From NCBI GenBank assembly GCA_947170725.1, contig CAMVUM010000027.1, forward strand, positions 1 to 44,435: a DNA stretch of 44,435 bases, read 5' to 3'. Source of the stretch: an uncultured Prevotella sp. Lineage in GTDB: Bacteria > Bacteroidota > Bacteroidia > Bacteroidales > Bacteroidaceae. This document shows positions 33,239 through 41,887 of the stretch, piece after piece; positions within the stretch are counted from its first letter, which is position 1; every line of letters begins with the position of its first letter. Under the pieces are notes generated by a model that saw only the letters and a program-made list of their open reading frames with translations, had not been told where the DNA came from and ran no database searches. The translations under genes and the position numbers were made by a program.

Positions 33239-33246
33239 TAATTTTG
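33239..33246 (+). promoter_or_regulatory. Possible -7 box upstream of uxaC
   Basis: TAATTTTG on the plus strand; no clear -33 partner. If used, the uxaC leader is about 170 nt, long enough for regulation. Nothing recognisable as a riboswitch was seen in it. Confidence 0.35.
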
Positions 33247-33422
33247 TGGCGATAGATGTTCGTTTGCTGCCGCATTAGGGCGGTTGTGCAGCGATATTAA
33301 ATAATATAAGGATAAAATCAGCGTTTTCTGTAAGCCTGAAGAACCAGGGTTGGAGTTCATTTCAATTTTGGTAGGCGAGAAAAGGTGTGTTAATATAAAC
33401 CTAGTAAAATATAAAGCTAATT

Positions 33423-34823
33423 ATGAAACAATTCAATGATGCGAACTTCCTGCTTGACACCCAGGTGGCACAGGACCTGTTCCACAATCACGCGGCTAAG
33501 ATGCCGATCATCGATTATCATTGCCATTTGATACCAGAAATGGTGGCAAATGACCATAAATTCAAGAGCATCACAGAACTTTGGCTCGGTGGCGACCACT
33601 ACAAATGGCGTGCCATGCGTACCAACGGTGTTGACGAGCGCTTCTGCACAGGAAAGGACACCAGCGACTGGGAGAAGTTCGAGAAGTGGGCAGAGACCGT
33701 TCCTTACACATTCCGCAATCCTCTCTATCATTGGACTCACCTTGAGCTCAAAACCGCTTTCGGTATTGAAAAGCAGCTCAGCCCGAAGACCGCACGTGAG
33801 ATTTTCGACGAGTGCAACGAGAAGCTGAAGCAACCGGAGTTCTCCGCACGCGGCCTGATGCGCCACTACAATGTGGAGTGCGTATGTACTACGGACGACC
33901 CCGTTGACGATTTGCGCTACCACAAACAGACACGTGAGGACGGATTTGAGATCAAGATGATTCCGGCATGGCGTCCCGATAAAGCCATGAACATTGAGAA
34001 GCCCGAATTCCCCGCATACGTAAATCAGCTGGGTGAGGTTGCCGGAGTGACCATCACTACATTCAAGGATATGCTTGATGCCCTTCAGAAGCGTCACGAC
34101 TTCTTCACTGAGAACGGCTGCCGTCTGTCAGACCACGGAATCGAGGAATTCTATGACGAGCCTTACACAGATGCACAGATAGAAGAAATCTTTGCAAAGG
34201 CCATGAGCGGCAAGGAACTTTCTGTATATGAGACACGTCAGTACAAGCACTGCTTCTTGAAGGAGATGGCCATCATGGACGCAGAGGCAGACTGGACACA
34301 GCAGTTCCACTATGGCGCTATTCGTGACAATAACACGGCCATGTATAATCAGCTTGGTCCCGACACCGGTTTTGACTCTATCGGCGAGTTCACCACAGCT
34401 AAGGCTATGAGCAAGTTCCTGAACGAGCTCAACATGGAGGGCAAACTCACACGTACGATTCTCTATACGCTGAACCCATGTGCTAATGAGGTGATTGCAA
34501 CCATGCTCGGCAATTTCCAGGGAGGCTGCCCCGGTAAGATTCAGTTCGGTTCCGGTTGGTGGTTCAACGACCAGCTTGATGGTATGACACGCCAGATGAA
34601 CGCTCTTTCCGTGCTTGGTCTGCTGAGTCGCTTCGTAGGTATGCTCACCGACTCACGCTCATTCCTGAGCTATCCGCGTCATGAGTATTTCCGCCGTTTG
34701 CTCTGCAATATCCTCGGCAACGACGTCGAGAAGGGACTCCTGCCCAACGACCATGAGATTTTGAGCCGCATGGTAGAGGACATCTCTTACAATAACGCAC
34801 GTAACTACTTCAAGTTCTATTGA
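33423..34823 (+). CDS. uxaC: Glucuronate isomerase (uronate isomerase)
   Basis: Converts D-glucuronate to D-fructuronate and D-galacturonate to D-tagaturonate, the first step of hexuronate use. 466 residues, the usual length. It belongs to the amidohydrolase superfamily: the metal-binding HxH is in IIDYHCHLIPEM (about residues 24-35). Family blocks VECVCTTDDPVDDLRYH, GWWFNDQLDGMTRQMNALS and GMLTDSRSFLSYPRHEYFRR are all present. Its product from galacturonate is the substrate of UxaB encoded at 14235-15674. Followed by a terminator at 34862-34923. Confidence 0.97.
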   Translation: MKQFNDANFLLDTQVAQDLFHNHAAKMPIIDYHCHLIPEMVANDHKFKSITELWLGGDHYKWRAMRTNGVDERFCTGKDTSDWEKFEKWAETVPYTFRNPLYHWTHLELKTAFGIEKQLSPKTAREIFDECNEKLKQPEFSARGLMRHYNVECVCTTDDPVDDLRYHKQTREDGFEIKMIPAWRPDKAMNIEKPEFPAYVNQLGEVAGVTITTFKDMLDALQKRHDFFTENGCRLSDHGIEEFYDEPYTDAQIEEIFAKAMSGKELSVYETRQYKHCFLKEMAIMDAEADWTQQFHYGAIRDNNTAMYNQLGPDTGFDSIGEFTTAKAMSKFLNELNMEGKLTRTILYTLNPCANEVIATMLGNFQGGCPGKIQFGSGWWFNDQLDGMTRQMNALSVLGLLSRFVGMLTDSRSFLSYPRHEYFRRLLCNILGNDVEKGLLPNDHEILSRMVEDISYNNARNYFKFY

Positions 34824-34861
34824 TTTGAAGTATATATATAGCGGTCTCACTATATAATCAT

Positions 34862-34923
34862 AAAGGACGCCCGGGCTCGGATTTCTTGATAATCTAAGTT
34901 CCGGGTGTCTTTGTCTTTTTATT
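34862..34923 (+). terminator. uxaC terminator
   Basis: Left arm around 34862-34874 and right arm around 34901-34913, core CCCGG/CCGGG with flanking AAAG/CTTT, long 26-nt loop, then a T-rich tail (CTTTTTATTTATT). Confidence 0.7.
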
Positions 34924-35001
34924 TATTGTTGTTAGAATATGTTCATTTTGTTGTTAGCACACAGGTGCTGCGAATTTGAATGTATCAGTCGGATTATTGA
35001 A

Positions 35002-36312
35002 ATGAAGAAAAAATATCTTATTGCAATTCTATTTACGTTGTGTATGCAGTTGGCTATACACGCCGAGAATTATCCTTATCGTTCTGATTATTTGTGGGTG
35101 ACACGCCCCAACCATGCCGATTGGCTTTATGATGTTGGTGAAAAGGCCGTTGTTGATGTGGAATTTTATAAATACGGTATGCCTGTCGATGGTGTGGTTG
35201 ACTATAAGCTGGCTGACGATATGCTCGCTCCGGACGATGAAGGCAGTGTAAAACTGAAAGACGGCAAGTGTAGGATTGTAGTCGGAACGCGCCGTGTGCC
35301 GGGATTTCGTGACGTGCGGCTTTCGCTGACCATAGACGGACATACATATCGGCATCATGTAAAGATTGGATTCGCACCTGATAAGATACGTCCATATACC
35401 AAGGAGCCTTCCGATTTTGTCAGCTATTGGCGGATGGCTATAGCTGATATGCGTAAGAAGGCGTTGAAATATACCTGTGAACCGGCGGATGAATATACGA
35501 CAGACAAGATGGATTGCCGGTTGCTGAAGATTGATATAGATGGTGCCCATACTATGTATGGCTATTTGTTTGTTCCTAAGAACGCCAAGCCGGCTTCGTG
35601 TCCGGTGGTACTGTGTCCTCCTGGGGCGGGTATAAAGACAATAAAGGAGCCTTTGCGCCACAAATATTATGCCGAAAACGGATTTGTGCGTCTCGAAATA
35701 GAAATACATGGCCTTGATCCTCGTCTGCCGCAGACGGCCTTTGAAGAGATGAGCCGTGCTTTCAATGGTCGTGACGGTGGTTATCTTGCCTTTGGCATTG
35801 ATAGTCGTGAGCGTTATTACATGCGGCATGTTTATCTGGGACTTGTGCGCTGCATAGATTTGCTGACGTCACTCCCGGAGTGGGACGGCCGCAATGTTGC
35901 TGTGCAAGGCGGCAGTCAGGGTGGGGCGCTGGCTCTTGTTGCTGCCGGTCTTGATGAACGTGTCACACAGTGTGTTGTCAACCATCCGGCATTGAGTGAT
36001 ATGGCAGCCTATCTCGAACCGGGACGTACTGGCGGATATCCTCATTTCTGCCGTATCGCGGGGTTGCTTGACAGCAGAACGGCCACAACCTTGGCTTATT
36101 ATGATGTGGTGAACTTTTCACGTCACGTTAAGGCACCTGTATATATGACATGGGGATATAATGATGACGTGTGTCCTCCAACGACGAGCTATACAGTCTG
36201 GAATACGCTGACTTGTCCGAAAGATAGTCTTATCACACCCATCAATGAACATTGGACGTCTGACAATACGGAATACGGGCAGATGCTTTGGATTAAGGAG
36301 CATCTGAAGTGA
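35002..36312 (+). CDS. Secreted acetylxylan esterase (AXE1 family)
   Basis: An alpha/beta hydrolase of the AXE1/cephalosporin C deacetylase family, which removes acetyl groups from xylan or acetylated sugars. The ATG at 35002 opens a signal peptide (MKKKYLIAILFTLCMQLAIHA); the longer frame to 34939 would hide it. 436 residues. An N-terminal beta domain of about 130 residues precedes the hydrolase fold. The nucleophile is Ser in VQGGSQGGALAL (about 300-311); the acid is likely in GYNDDVCPPTTSY (about 384-396); the His is in NEHWTSD (about 414-420). Its presence beside uronate and GH43 genes fits glucuronoxylan use. Separated from uxaC by a terminator, so separately expressed. Confidence 0.92.
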   Translation: MKKKYLIAILFTLCMQLAIHAENYPYRSDYLWVTRPNHADWLYDVGEKAVVDVEFYKYGMPVDGVVDYKLADDMLAPDDEGSVKLKDGKCRIVVGTRRVPGFRDVRLSLTIDGHTYRHHVKIGFAPDKIRPYTKEPSDFVSYWRMAIADMRKKALKYTCEPADEYTTDKMDCRLLKIDIDGAHTMYGYLFVPKNAKPASCPVVLCPPGAGIKTIKEPLRHKYYAENGFVRLEIEIHGLDPRLPQTAFEEMSRAFNGRDGGYLAFGIDSRERYYMRHVYLGLVRCIDLLTSLPEWDGRNVAVQGGSQGGALALVAAGLDERVTQCVVNHPALSDMAAYLEPGRTGGYPHFCRIAGLLDSRTATTLAYYDVVNFSRHVKAPVYMTWGYNDDVCPPTTSYTVWNTLTCPKDSLITPINEHWTSDNTEYGQMLWIKEHLK

Positions 36313-36436
36313 TATTGTGAGGACATAATGGCTGATGGGAAGGCGGTTGGTCTGTGGAGGCATTGAATTAGAATAGTTGAGGTGCTTCGGATGTCGAAAA
36401 AAGCCGTCAATAGTCGTGTATTTCACTTTTTATTCC

Positions 36437-36444
36437 TAACTTTG
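36437..36444 (+). promoter_or_regulatory. Likely -7 box of the GT2-rhaM unit
   Basis: TAACTTTG, with the ATG 25 nt downstream; the -33 position is weak. Confidence 0.5.
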
Positions 36445-36469
36445 TCACATAAACAGACAAACATATAGA

Positions 36470-37378
36470 ATGGCAAGGGACCTGACATGCAAACAGATAT
36501 CTATATTGCTGCCGGTGTACAATCATGTGTGCATCAGCCTTGTGCGAGAGTTGCATCAGCAGGCGGAGGCTTGTGGTGTGGATCATGAGATTATCGTGGC
36601 TGATGACGGTTCTACGGATGCTACTAAAATAGATGAAAATCGGTGTATCGGAGATATTCCGCATTGTACCTATATCGTTCGTGAAGCCAATGTGGGACGT
36701 GCCGCGATAAGGAATTTCCTAGCTCGGAGCGCTGCATCGGAGTGGTTGTTGTTTCTTGACTGTGATGTTGAATTGCCGAATGCAGACTTTATTCGTCGTT
36801 ATGTTTATGCAGTTGGTGACGATGTTATAGACGGAGGGGTATGTACAGATAGAGATGCCGGACGTTGGCAGGGCAATCTCAGGTTTGCATACGAACGTGC
36901 CTCGGAGCCGCGTCATGTGGCCATAGAGAGGGCAGCAATGCCGTATCGCTGTTTCCGAACAACAAATTTCATGGTAAGACGGGAGGTGATATTAGCCCAT
37001 CCGTTTGATGAAAGGTTCAGATTCTATGGCTATGAGGATGTCCTTTTTGGAAAACGGCTGAAAGAAGAGAGGTGCGCAATAAGGCACATTGACAATCCTG
37101 TCGTTATAGGAGAAATGGAACCGAATGGCATTTTTCTTGAGAAGACGGAGGAAGCATTGCGCACGTTATATATGTTCAGGGATGAGTTGCGCGGATATTC
37201 AGATCTTCTTGATTTGGCAGAACGCCTTTGCCATGTCTTTCCTGGATGGTTGTTGCACATGTTCTATAGTTTGGTTGGGCCTTTATTGCGCAGTAATTTG
37301 ACTGGAGGGCATCCGAATTTGACGGCATTTGGACTTTATAGACTTGGATATTACTTATCATTAACTAATAAAACCTAA
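36470..37378 (+). CDS. Family 2 glycosyltransferase
   Basis: A GT-A fold transferase, 302 residues: ISILLPVYNHV (about 11-21), nucleotide-sugar motif IVADDGSTDATK (about 41-52), NVGRAAIRNFLARS, metal-binding DCDVE (about 97-101), and GYEDVLFGKRL (about 185-195) as the catalytic-base region. A hydrophobic C-terminal stretch (LCHVFPGWLLHMFYSLVGPLL) suggests membrane contact. Acceptor and donor unknown; presumably envelope or exopolysaccharide. Start at 36470 follows a -7 box. rhaM begins 4 bp after its stop. Confidence 0.92.
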   Translation: MARDLTCKQISILLPVYNHVCISLVRELHQQAEACGVDHEIIVADDGSTDATKIDENRCIGDIPHCTYIVREANVGRAAIRNFLARSAASEWLLFLDCDVELPNADFIRRYVYAVGDDVIDGGVCTDRDAGRWQGNLRFAYERASEPRHVAIERAAMPYRCFRTTNFMVRREVILAHPFDERFRFYGYEDVLFGKRLKEERCAIRHIDNPVVIGEMEPNGIFLEKTEEALRTLYMFRDELRGYSDLLDLAERLCHVFPGWLLHMFYSLVGPLLRSNLTGGHPNLTAFGLYRLGYYLSLTNKT

Positions 37379-37382
37379 AACA

Positions 37383-37700
37383 ATGAAAAGATTTGCATTT
37401 AAAATGATTTTGAAAAAAGGCTGTGAAGAAGAATATGAGAAGCGTCATGCAGCCATTTGGCCTGAACTTAAACAGATGATAAAAGAACAGGGTGTGAGTG
37501 ATTACAGTATATTCTGGGATCGCGAGACAAACCTGCTGTTTGCCGTACAGAAATGTGACAAGGATACCAATAGTCAGGATACGACAGATGTAGATCCGAT
37601 AACTCAGCGTTGGTGGGATATGATGGCTGACATCATGGAGGTCAATCCGGATAACTCTCCTGTGAGTATTCCGCTGAAAGAGGTGTTCCATCTTGATTGA
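37383..37700 (+). CDS. rhaM: L-rhamnose mutarotase
   Basis: Interconverts alpha and beta L-rhamnose to feed rhamnose isomerase. 105 residues, the normal length, with His22 in EKRHAAIWPEL matching the catalytic His of the E. coli enzyme, FWDRETNLLFAVQK in the middle and the conserved RWWDMMADIM near the C-terminus. No rhaA/B/D genes nearby. It follows the GT2 gene by 4 bp, an odd partner for a catabolic enzyme, and is followed by a strong bidirectional hairpin. Confidence 0.95.
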   Translation: MKRFAFKMILKKGCEEEYEKRHAAIWPELKQMIKEQGVSDYSIFWDRETNLLFAVQKCDKDTNSQDTTDVDPITQRWWDMMADIMEVNPDNSPVSIPLKEVFHLD

Positions 37701-37737
37701 TATTCCATGTGAATCAGGATTATTGAAGTCTGATAAT

Positions 37738-37801
37738 GAAAGTGCCATAATGTGGAGATACGACGTCGGTTTGGATGAGGTCTCCTCATTATGGCACTTT
37801 C
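37738..37801. terminator. Bidirectional terminator, copy 1 (after rhaM)
   Basis: Arms 37738-37758 and 37781-37801 pair over 21 bp with one mismatch (GAAAGTGCCATAATG / CATTATGGCACTTTC at the base), 22-nt loop. It separates rhaM from the convergent ligase fragment. Confidence 0.85.
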
Positions 37802-37866
37802 TTATTTCCTGATTATGGTACGACTCTATGCGGAAAAGGTTCTTTTTATGCAGCTCCGTTCCGTCG

Positions 37867-38307
37867 TCATTTATATATGTATCTTTTGATACTTTTCTTC
37901 GGGGTTTTCTCAAATTCCTCTTTGTGGATTTCTATATCTGAGAGTTTCGCGTACGATGGAAGAACCTCATTGAGGTTTTTACGATTCTGTTCCATCATAT
38001 TTTTTATTTCCATTTCGTTTATTCCGATGGTCTTTGCTTCCTCATAGTCTGGATAAACTAAGGCTACAAGTTTTTCCCCGCGTTGCACTACGATGCTTTC
38101 AATGACCATTGGCATGGAGTTCAGTTTGTCTTCGATTTCCTCTGGATAGATGTTTTGTCCGTTAGAGCCAAGCAGCATGTTTTTTGAGCGTCCCTTGATG
38201 AAGACGTTATCAAGACGATCCATCGTGCCGAGATCTCCTGTATGATACCATCCGTTCTTGTCTATTGCCTGTTCCGTAGCTTCTTCGTTTTTATAGTAGC
38301 CGAGCAT
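37867..38307 (-). pseudogene. Duplicated C-terminal fragment of an acyl-CoA ligase
   Basis: About 146 codons identical to the end of the complete ligase at 38477-40138, from MLGYYKNEEATEQAIDKNGW through YHTGDLG, the PEEIEDKL segment and TPKKSIKRYIYK. The nucleotide-binding half is missing, so it cannot activate fatty acids by itself. The frame is open upstream through the junction to an ATG at 38523 lying out of frame inside the complete gene; that 218-codon chimera begins with about 70 nonsense residues. The in-frame ATG at 38307 is the simplest start if it is expressed at all. It has no promoter of its own and sits behind terminator copy 2. Confidence 0.85.
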
Positions 38308-38347
38308 GACGTTTCCATGTGAATCAGGATTATTGAAGTCTGATAAT

Positions 38348-38411
38348 GAAAGTGCCATAATGTGGAGATACGACGTCGGTTTGGATGAGGTCTCCTCATT
38401 ATGGCACTTTC
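38348..38411 (-). terminator. Bidirectional terminator, copy 2 (after the complete ligase)
   Basis: Identical to the hairpin at 37738-37801, arms 38348-38368 and 38391-38411, beginning 66 nt past the ligase stop. Confidence 0.85.
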
Positions 38412-38476
38412 TTATTTCCTGATTATGGTACGACTCTATGCGGAAAAGGTTCTTTTTATGCAGCTCCGTTCCGTCG

Positions 38477-40138
38477 TCATTTATATATGTATCTTTTGAT
38501 ACTTTTCTTCGGGGTTTTCTCAAATTCCTCTTTGTGGATTTCTATATCTGAGAGTTTCGCGTACGATGGAAGAACCTCATTGAGGTTTTTACGATTCTGT
38601 TCCATCATATTTTTTATTTCCATTTCGTTTATTCCGATGGTCTTTGCTTCCTCATAGTCTGGATAAACTAAGGCTACAAGTTTTTCCCCGCGTTGCACTA
38701 CGATGCTTTCAATGACCATTGGCATGGAGTTCAGTTTGTCTTCGATTTCCTCTGGATAGATGTTTTGTCCGTTAGAGCCAAGCAGCATGTTTTTTGAGCG
38801 TCCCTTGATGAAGACGTTATCAAGACGATCCATCGTGCCGAGATCTCCTGTATGATACCATCCGTTCTTGTCTATTGCCTGTTCCGTAGCTTCTTCGTTT
38901 TTATAGTAGCCGAGCATGACGTTTGTTCCCCGTGCGAGAATCTCGCCAGGTATGTTCTCAGGATCGGGGCTGGCTATTTTAACTTCCATGTGGACTACGG
39001 GGCGTCCGCAGCTACCTGGTGCAAATGTTTTGTAGTCCGAGTAACATATTATCGGAGCGCATTCTGTTGCTCCGTAGCCAACGGTGTAAGGAAAGTCAAT
39101 GCGTTTCAGAAACGATTCGATTTCCTGATTGAATGCCGCCCCACCAATAATGATTTCATAGAACTGCCCACCAAAAGCATTGACAACCTGCTCACGGATT
39201 TTTTGCTGTATCTTTTTACTTATAACCGGCATATTCATCAATAGGCGTATGCGGTTGTTCTGTATTTTGGGGAATACCTTTTTGCGGATAATCTTTTCGA
39301 TTATGAGTGGCACAGCAATAATTATTGCTGGTTTTATTTCAGAGAATGCTGTGGCAATAATAGCCGGACTGGGGATGCGTGTGAGGTAATAGATATGGCA
39401 TCCGTACATAAATTCAAACATAAATTCAAATGCCATACCATACATGTGGGCCATTGGCAGAATACTGATGACCTTGTCGCCGGACTTTATTACCTTTCCC
39501 AAAGCATCGAGGGCAAAATCATAGTTGCCCCACAAGGCCCGATAGGGAATCATGACACCCTTTGAGAAACCGGTTGTTCCGCTGGTATAGTTAATCATTG
39601 CCAGCTCTTCACCGCTTTCTTCCCTGTAGTAATGAACGTGTCCTTTTCTGAAATACTTGGGATATTTTTTTCCGAACATCTCGTTGAGATGCTCCCTTGC
39701 GTATGTCAGACGGTCTGTTCTGGAAACGGCAAGCGAATAATCCGGAATATTGATGATGCCTTCCAGTCCCGGCATTTTAGTCGCGTCTATGATTGTTGCC
39801 ACCACATCACCGACAAACAACAATTTTGCTTCACTATGGTTGACTATGTTATGAATTTGGTCTGCAGTGAATTCATGAAGCACTGGAACGGCAACAGCTC
39901 CATATGTGAGTGTTGCCAGAAATGCCACAGCCCAATTGGCACAGTTGCGACCGCAGAGAGCAATCTTGTCACCGTGTTCTACACCACTGCTTTCAAACAT
40001 GATGTGCAACTTCTCTATTTTCCTTGCCACGTCATGATATTGTAGAGTAGCACCTTTATAGTCAGTCAATGCATCCCGTTCCCAGTTGTCCGTGATACTC
40101 TTTTCTATTATAGCGTTGAAACTTGGTATTGCTCCCAT
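38477..40138 (-). CDS. Long-chain acyl-CoA ligase (AMP-binding), downstream paralog
   Basis: An ANL-superfamily enzyme that adenylates a fatty acid and transfers it to CoA, or to another acceptor. 553 residues. The phosphate-binding loop is INYTSGTTGFSKGVM (about 179-193), followed by VGYGATECAP (about 353-362), the hinge motif YHTGDLG (about 432-438) and the catalytic Lys region EFEKTPKKSIKRYIYK at the end. No signal peptide. It starts 7 bp after the upstream ligase and is strongly similar to it. Its last third is duplicated downstream. Substrate class is by family only. Confidence 0.92.
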   Translation of the reverse strand: MGAIPSFNAIIEKSITDNWERDALTDYKGATLQYHDVARKIEKLHIMFESSGVEHGDKIALCGRNCANWAVAFLATLTYGAVAVPVLHEFTADQIHNIVNHSEAKLLFVGDVVATIIDATKMPGLEGIINIPDYSLAVSRTDRLTYAREHLNEMFGKKYPKYFRKGHVHYYREESGEELAMINYTSGTTGFSKGVMIPYRALWGNYDFALDALGKVIKSGDKVISILPMAHMYGMAFEFMFEFMYGCHIYYLTRIPSPAIIATAFSEIKPAIIIAVPLIIEKIIRKKVFPKIQNNRIRLLMNMPVISKKIQQKIREQVVNAFGGQFYEIIIGGAAFNQEIESFLKRIDFPYTVGYGATECAPIICYSDYKTFAPGSCGRPVVHMEVKIASPDPENIPGEILARGTNVMLGYYKNEEATEQAIDKNGWYHTGDLGTMDRLDNVFIKGRSKNMLLGSNGQNIYPEEIEDKLNSMPMVIESIVVQRGEKLVALVYPDYEEAKTIGINEMEIKNMMEQNRKNLNEVLPSYAKLSDIEIHKEEFEKTPKKSIKRYIYK

Positions 40139-40145
40139 TGGTCAC

Positions 40146-41816
40146 TTAGCTGTTAATGTTGTTATAAAGATACCTCTTGATGCTCTTCTTCGGAGTCTTG
40201 GCAAATTCATCCTCGTGTATTTTTATGGCCGAAAGTTTACAGTAGGCTGGCAATGTAAGGTTGATTTCCTTCCGGTTCTGCTCCATTATTTGCAAGAGGT
40301 CGTCATTTGTGAATCCCATAGCTTGTGCCTCGTCATAATCAGGATGAACCAAGGCCAAGAGTTTGTTGCCATTTTGTATGATAATGCTTTCGCTTATCAT
40401 TGTCATGGAATTCAGTTTGTCTTCAATTTCTTCCGGATAGACATTCTGTCCATTGGCACCAAGCAGCATGTTTTTAATGCGTCCTCTGATGAATACATGC
40501 CCATCGGCACTCATCGTTCCAAGGTCTCCTGTATGATACCATCCGTCCTCATCAATGACTTTTTTGGTTTCTTCTTCATTTTTATAGTAGCCGAGCATTA
40601 CGTTTGTTCCGCGTGTGATAATCTCACCGGGAATGTTTTCCGGATCATCGCTGACAATTCTGACCTCCATGTGGTCGACTGGTGTACCGCAACTTCCAGG
40701 CACAAAATCCGTATAGTCACTGTATGTTATGAGGGGAGCGCATTCCGTAGCACCATATCCTACGGTTATCGGGAACTCGATGTTCTTTAGAAAAGTTTCT
40801 ATTTCCTGGTTGAGCGGAGCTCCTCCGACTATAACTTCATAGGCATTGCCACCAAAAGCCATATAAACCTGTTCACATATCTTCTGTTTCACTTTCCTGC
40901 TTATCACAGGCATATTCAGAAGCAGTCTTATCATATTGTTCTGTACTCGTGGAAATACGTTCTTGCGTATAATTTTTTCAACGATGAGCGGTACGGATAT
41001 GATTATAGCAGGTTTAACATCAGAAAAGGCTTGTGCGATTACAGCCGGGGACGGCAACCGGGTAAGGAAATAGAGGTGGCATCCATGGCAAAACGGGAAA
41101 ATGAATTCCATAGCCATTCCGTACATGTGGGCCATAGGCAGGATACTCAGTGTGCTGCTGCCTGATTTGATGTGTGTACCGATGGCGTTCATGCAGATAT
41201 CCAAATTGCCCCACAATGCGCGATATGGGAGCATGACTCCTTTGGAAAATCCTGTTGTTCCGCTTGTATAATTAATAAGAGCGAGTTCTTCGCTGCTATC
41301 TTTATGATAGTGTACGTGCTCGGCTCTGAAAGCTTTCGGATATTTTTTCCCAAACAGTTCGTTGAGATGTTCCCTTGCGAATGAGAGTTTCTCCGAACGG
41401 GATATCATAAGTGAATAATCTGGTAGATACACGATACCTTCCAAACCAGGCATCATGTCCGCGGCAATTGTCTTTGCCACGACATCTCCTACGAAAAGGA
41501 GTTTGGAATCACTATGGTTGACGATGTTGTGTATCTGTTCCGCATTGAATTCATGCTGTATTGGAACCGCTACAGCACCGTATGTCAGTATGGCGAAGAA
41601 AGCTACAGCCCAGTGGGCACTGTTTCTTCCGCAAATTGAAATCTTGTCGCCATGTTCCACACCGCTGTTTTCAAACATAATGTGTAGCTTTTCTATTTTT
41701 CTTGCTACATCATGATACTGTAAAGTGATGCCTTGATAGTCTGTCAGAGCGTCAAGATGCCAATTTTCCTTAATACTTTTTTCTATGAAGGAATTAAAAC
41801 TATTGTTCGCGTTCAT
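40146..41816 (-). CDS. Long-chain acyl-CoA ligase (AMP-binding), upstream paralog
   Basis: 556 residues, same motif set as its neighbour: LINYTSGTTGFSKGVM, VGYGATECAPL, YHTGDLGTM and EFAKTPKKSIKRYLY. Long blocks are the same or nearly so (EKLHIMFE.SGVEHGDKI, NVMLGYYKNEE, PEEIEDKLNSM), but the DNA differs throughout, so this pair is an older duplication than the 610-bp one. It is the first gene of the unit and carries a good promoter surrounded by an unusual array of TGCAC/GTGCA words. A possible role is recycling fatty acids for phospholipids, or priming a lipid-modified product. Confidence 0.92.
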   Translation of the reverse strand: MNANNSFNSFIEKSIKENWHLDALTDYQGITLQYHDVARKIEKLHIMFENSGVEHGDKISICGRNSAHWAVAFFAILTYGAVAVPIQHEFNAEQIHNIVNHSDSKLLFVGDVVAKTIAADMMPGLEGIVYLPDYSLMISRSEKLSFAREHLNELFGKKYPKAFRAEHVHYHKDSSEELALINYTSGTTGFSKGVMLPYRALWGNLDICMNAIGTHIKSGSSTLSILPMAHMYGMAMEFIFPFCHGCHLYFLTRLPSPAVIAQAFSDVKPAIIISVPLIVEKIIRKNVFPRVQNNMIRLLLNMPVISRKVKQKICEQVYMAFGGNAYEVIVGGAPLNQEIETFLKNIEFPITVGYGATECAPLITYSDYTDFVPGSCGTPVDHMEVRIVSDDPENIPGEIITRGTNVMLGYYKNEEETKKVIDEDGWYHTGDLGTMSADGHVFIRGRIKNMLLGANGQNVYPEEIEDKLNSMTMISESIIIQNGNKLLALVHPDYDEAQAMGFTNDDLLQIMEQNRKEINLTLPAYCKLSAIKIHEDEFAKTPKKSIKRYLYNNINS

Positions 41817-41882
41817 TGCACAAAAATCAAAATATTGTGCAAAGATACGCCATTATCTGCACATTCCCAAATAAAATGTGCA
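41816..41882 (-). promoter_or_regulatory. Ligase operon promoter with a TGCAC/GTGCA array
   Basis: Promoter: minus-strand TTTG (41868-41871), 20 bp, TATCTTTG (41840-41847). Across it lie TGCAC (41817-41821), GTGCA (41837-41841), TGCAC (41858-41862) and GTGCA (41878-41882), alternating in orientation and 20, 21 and 20 bp apart. They build two perfect palindromes: TTGCACAA/TTGTGCAA (41816-41842) and TGCACATT/AATGTGCA (41858-41882). Confidence 0.65.
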
Positions 41883-41887
41883 TATTT

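Larger units (their letters stand above)
37703..38924. repeat. Exact 610-bp tandem duplication
   Basis: The segment 37703-38312 is repeated, in direct orientation, at 38313-38922, with a further 2-bp TT overlap at the joint (identity runs 37703-38314 versus 38313-38924). Every stretch I compared by eye was identical. Each copy holds the hairpin terminator and the last 146 or so codons of an acyl-CoA ligase. The joint lies where the ligase coding sequence (ending ..GCATGACGT) meets the 3' flank (TTCCATGTG..). Either a very recent duplication or an assembly error. Confidence 0.95.

Noticed and set aside
34939..35001. Upstream ATG for the acetylxylan esterase
   Set aside because: The extra 21 residues would displace a clean signal peptide starting at 35002.
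37365..38523. Two frames sharing an identical 69-residue head (ending 37913 and 38523)
   Set aside because: The shared head is an out-of-frame reading of the ligase end and terminator hairpin, present twice only because of the 610-bp duplication; not a protein family.
40146..41816. Ligases as a non-ribosomal peptide or polyketide loading system
   Set aside because: No carrier protein, condensation or ketosynthase domain lies nearby; two paralogous acyl-CoA ligases alone do not support it.
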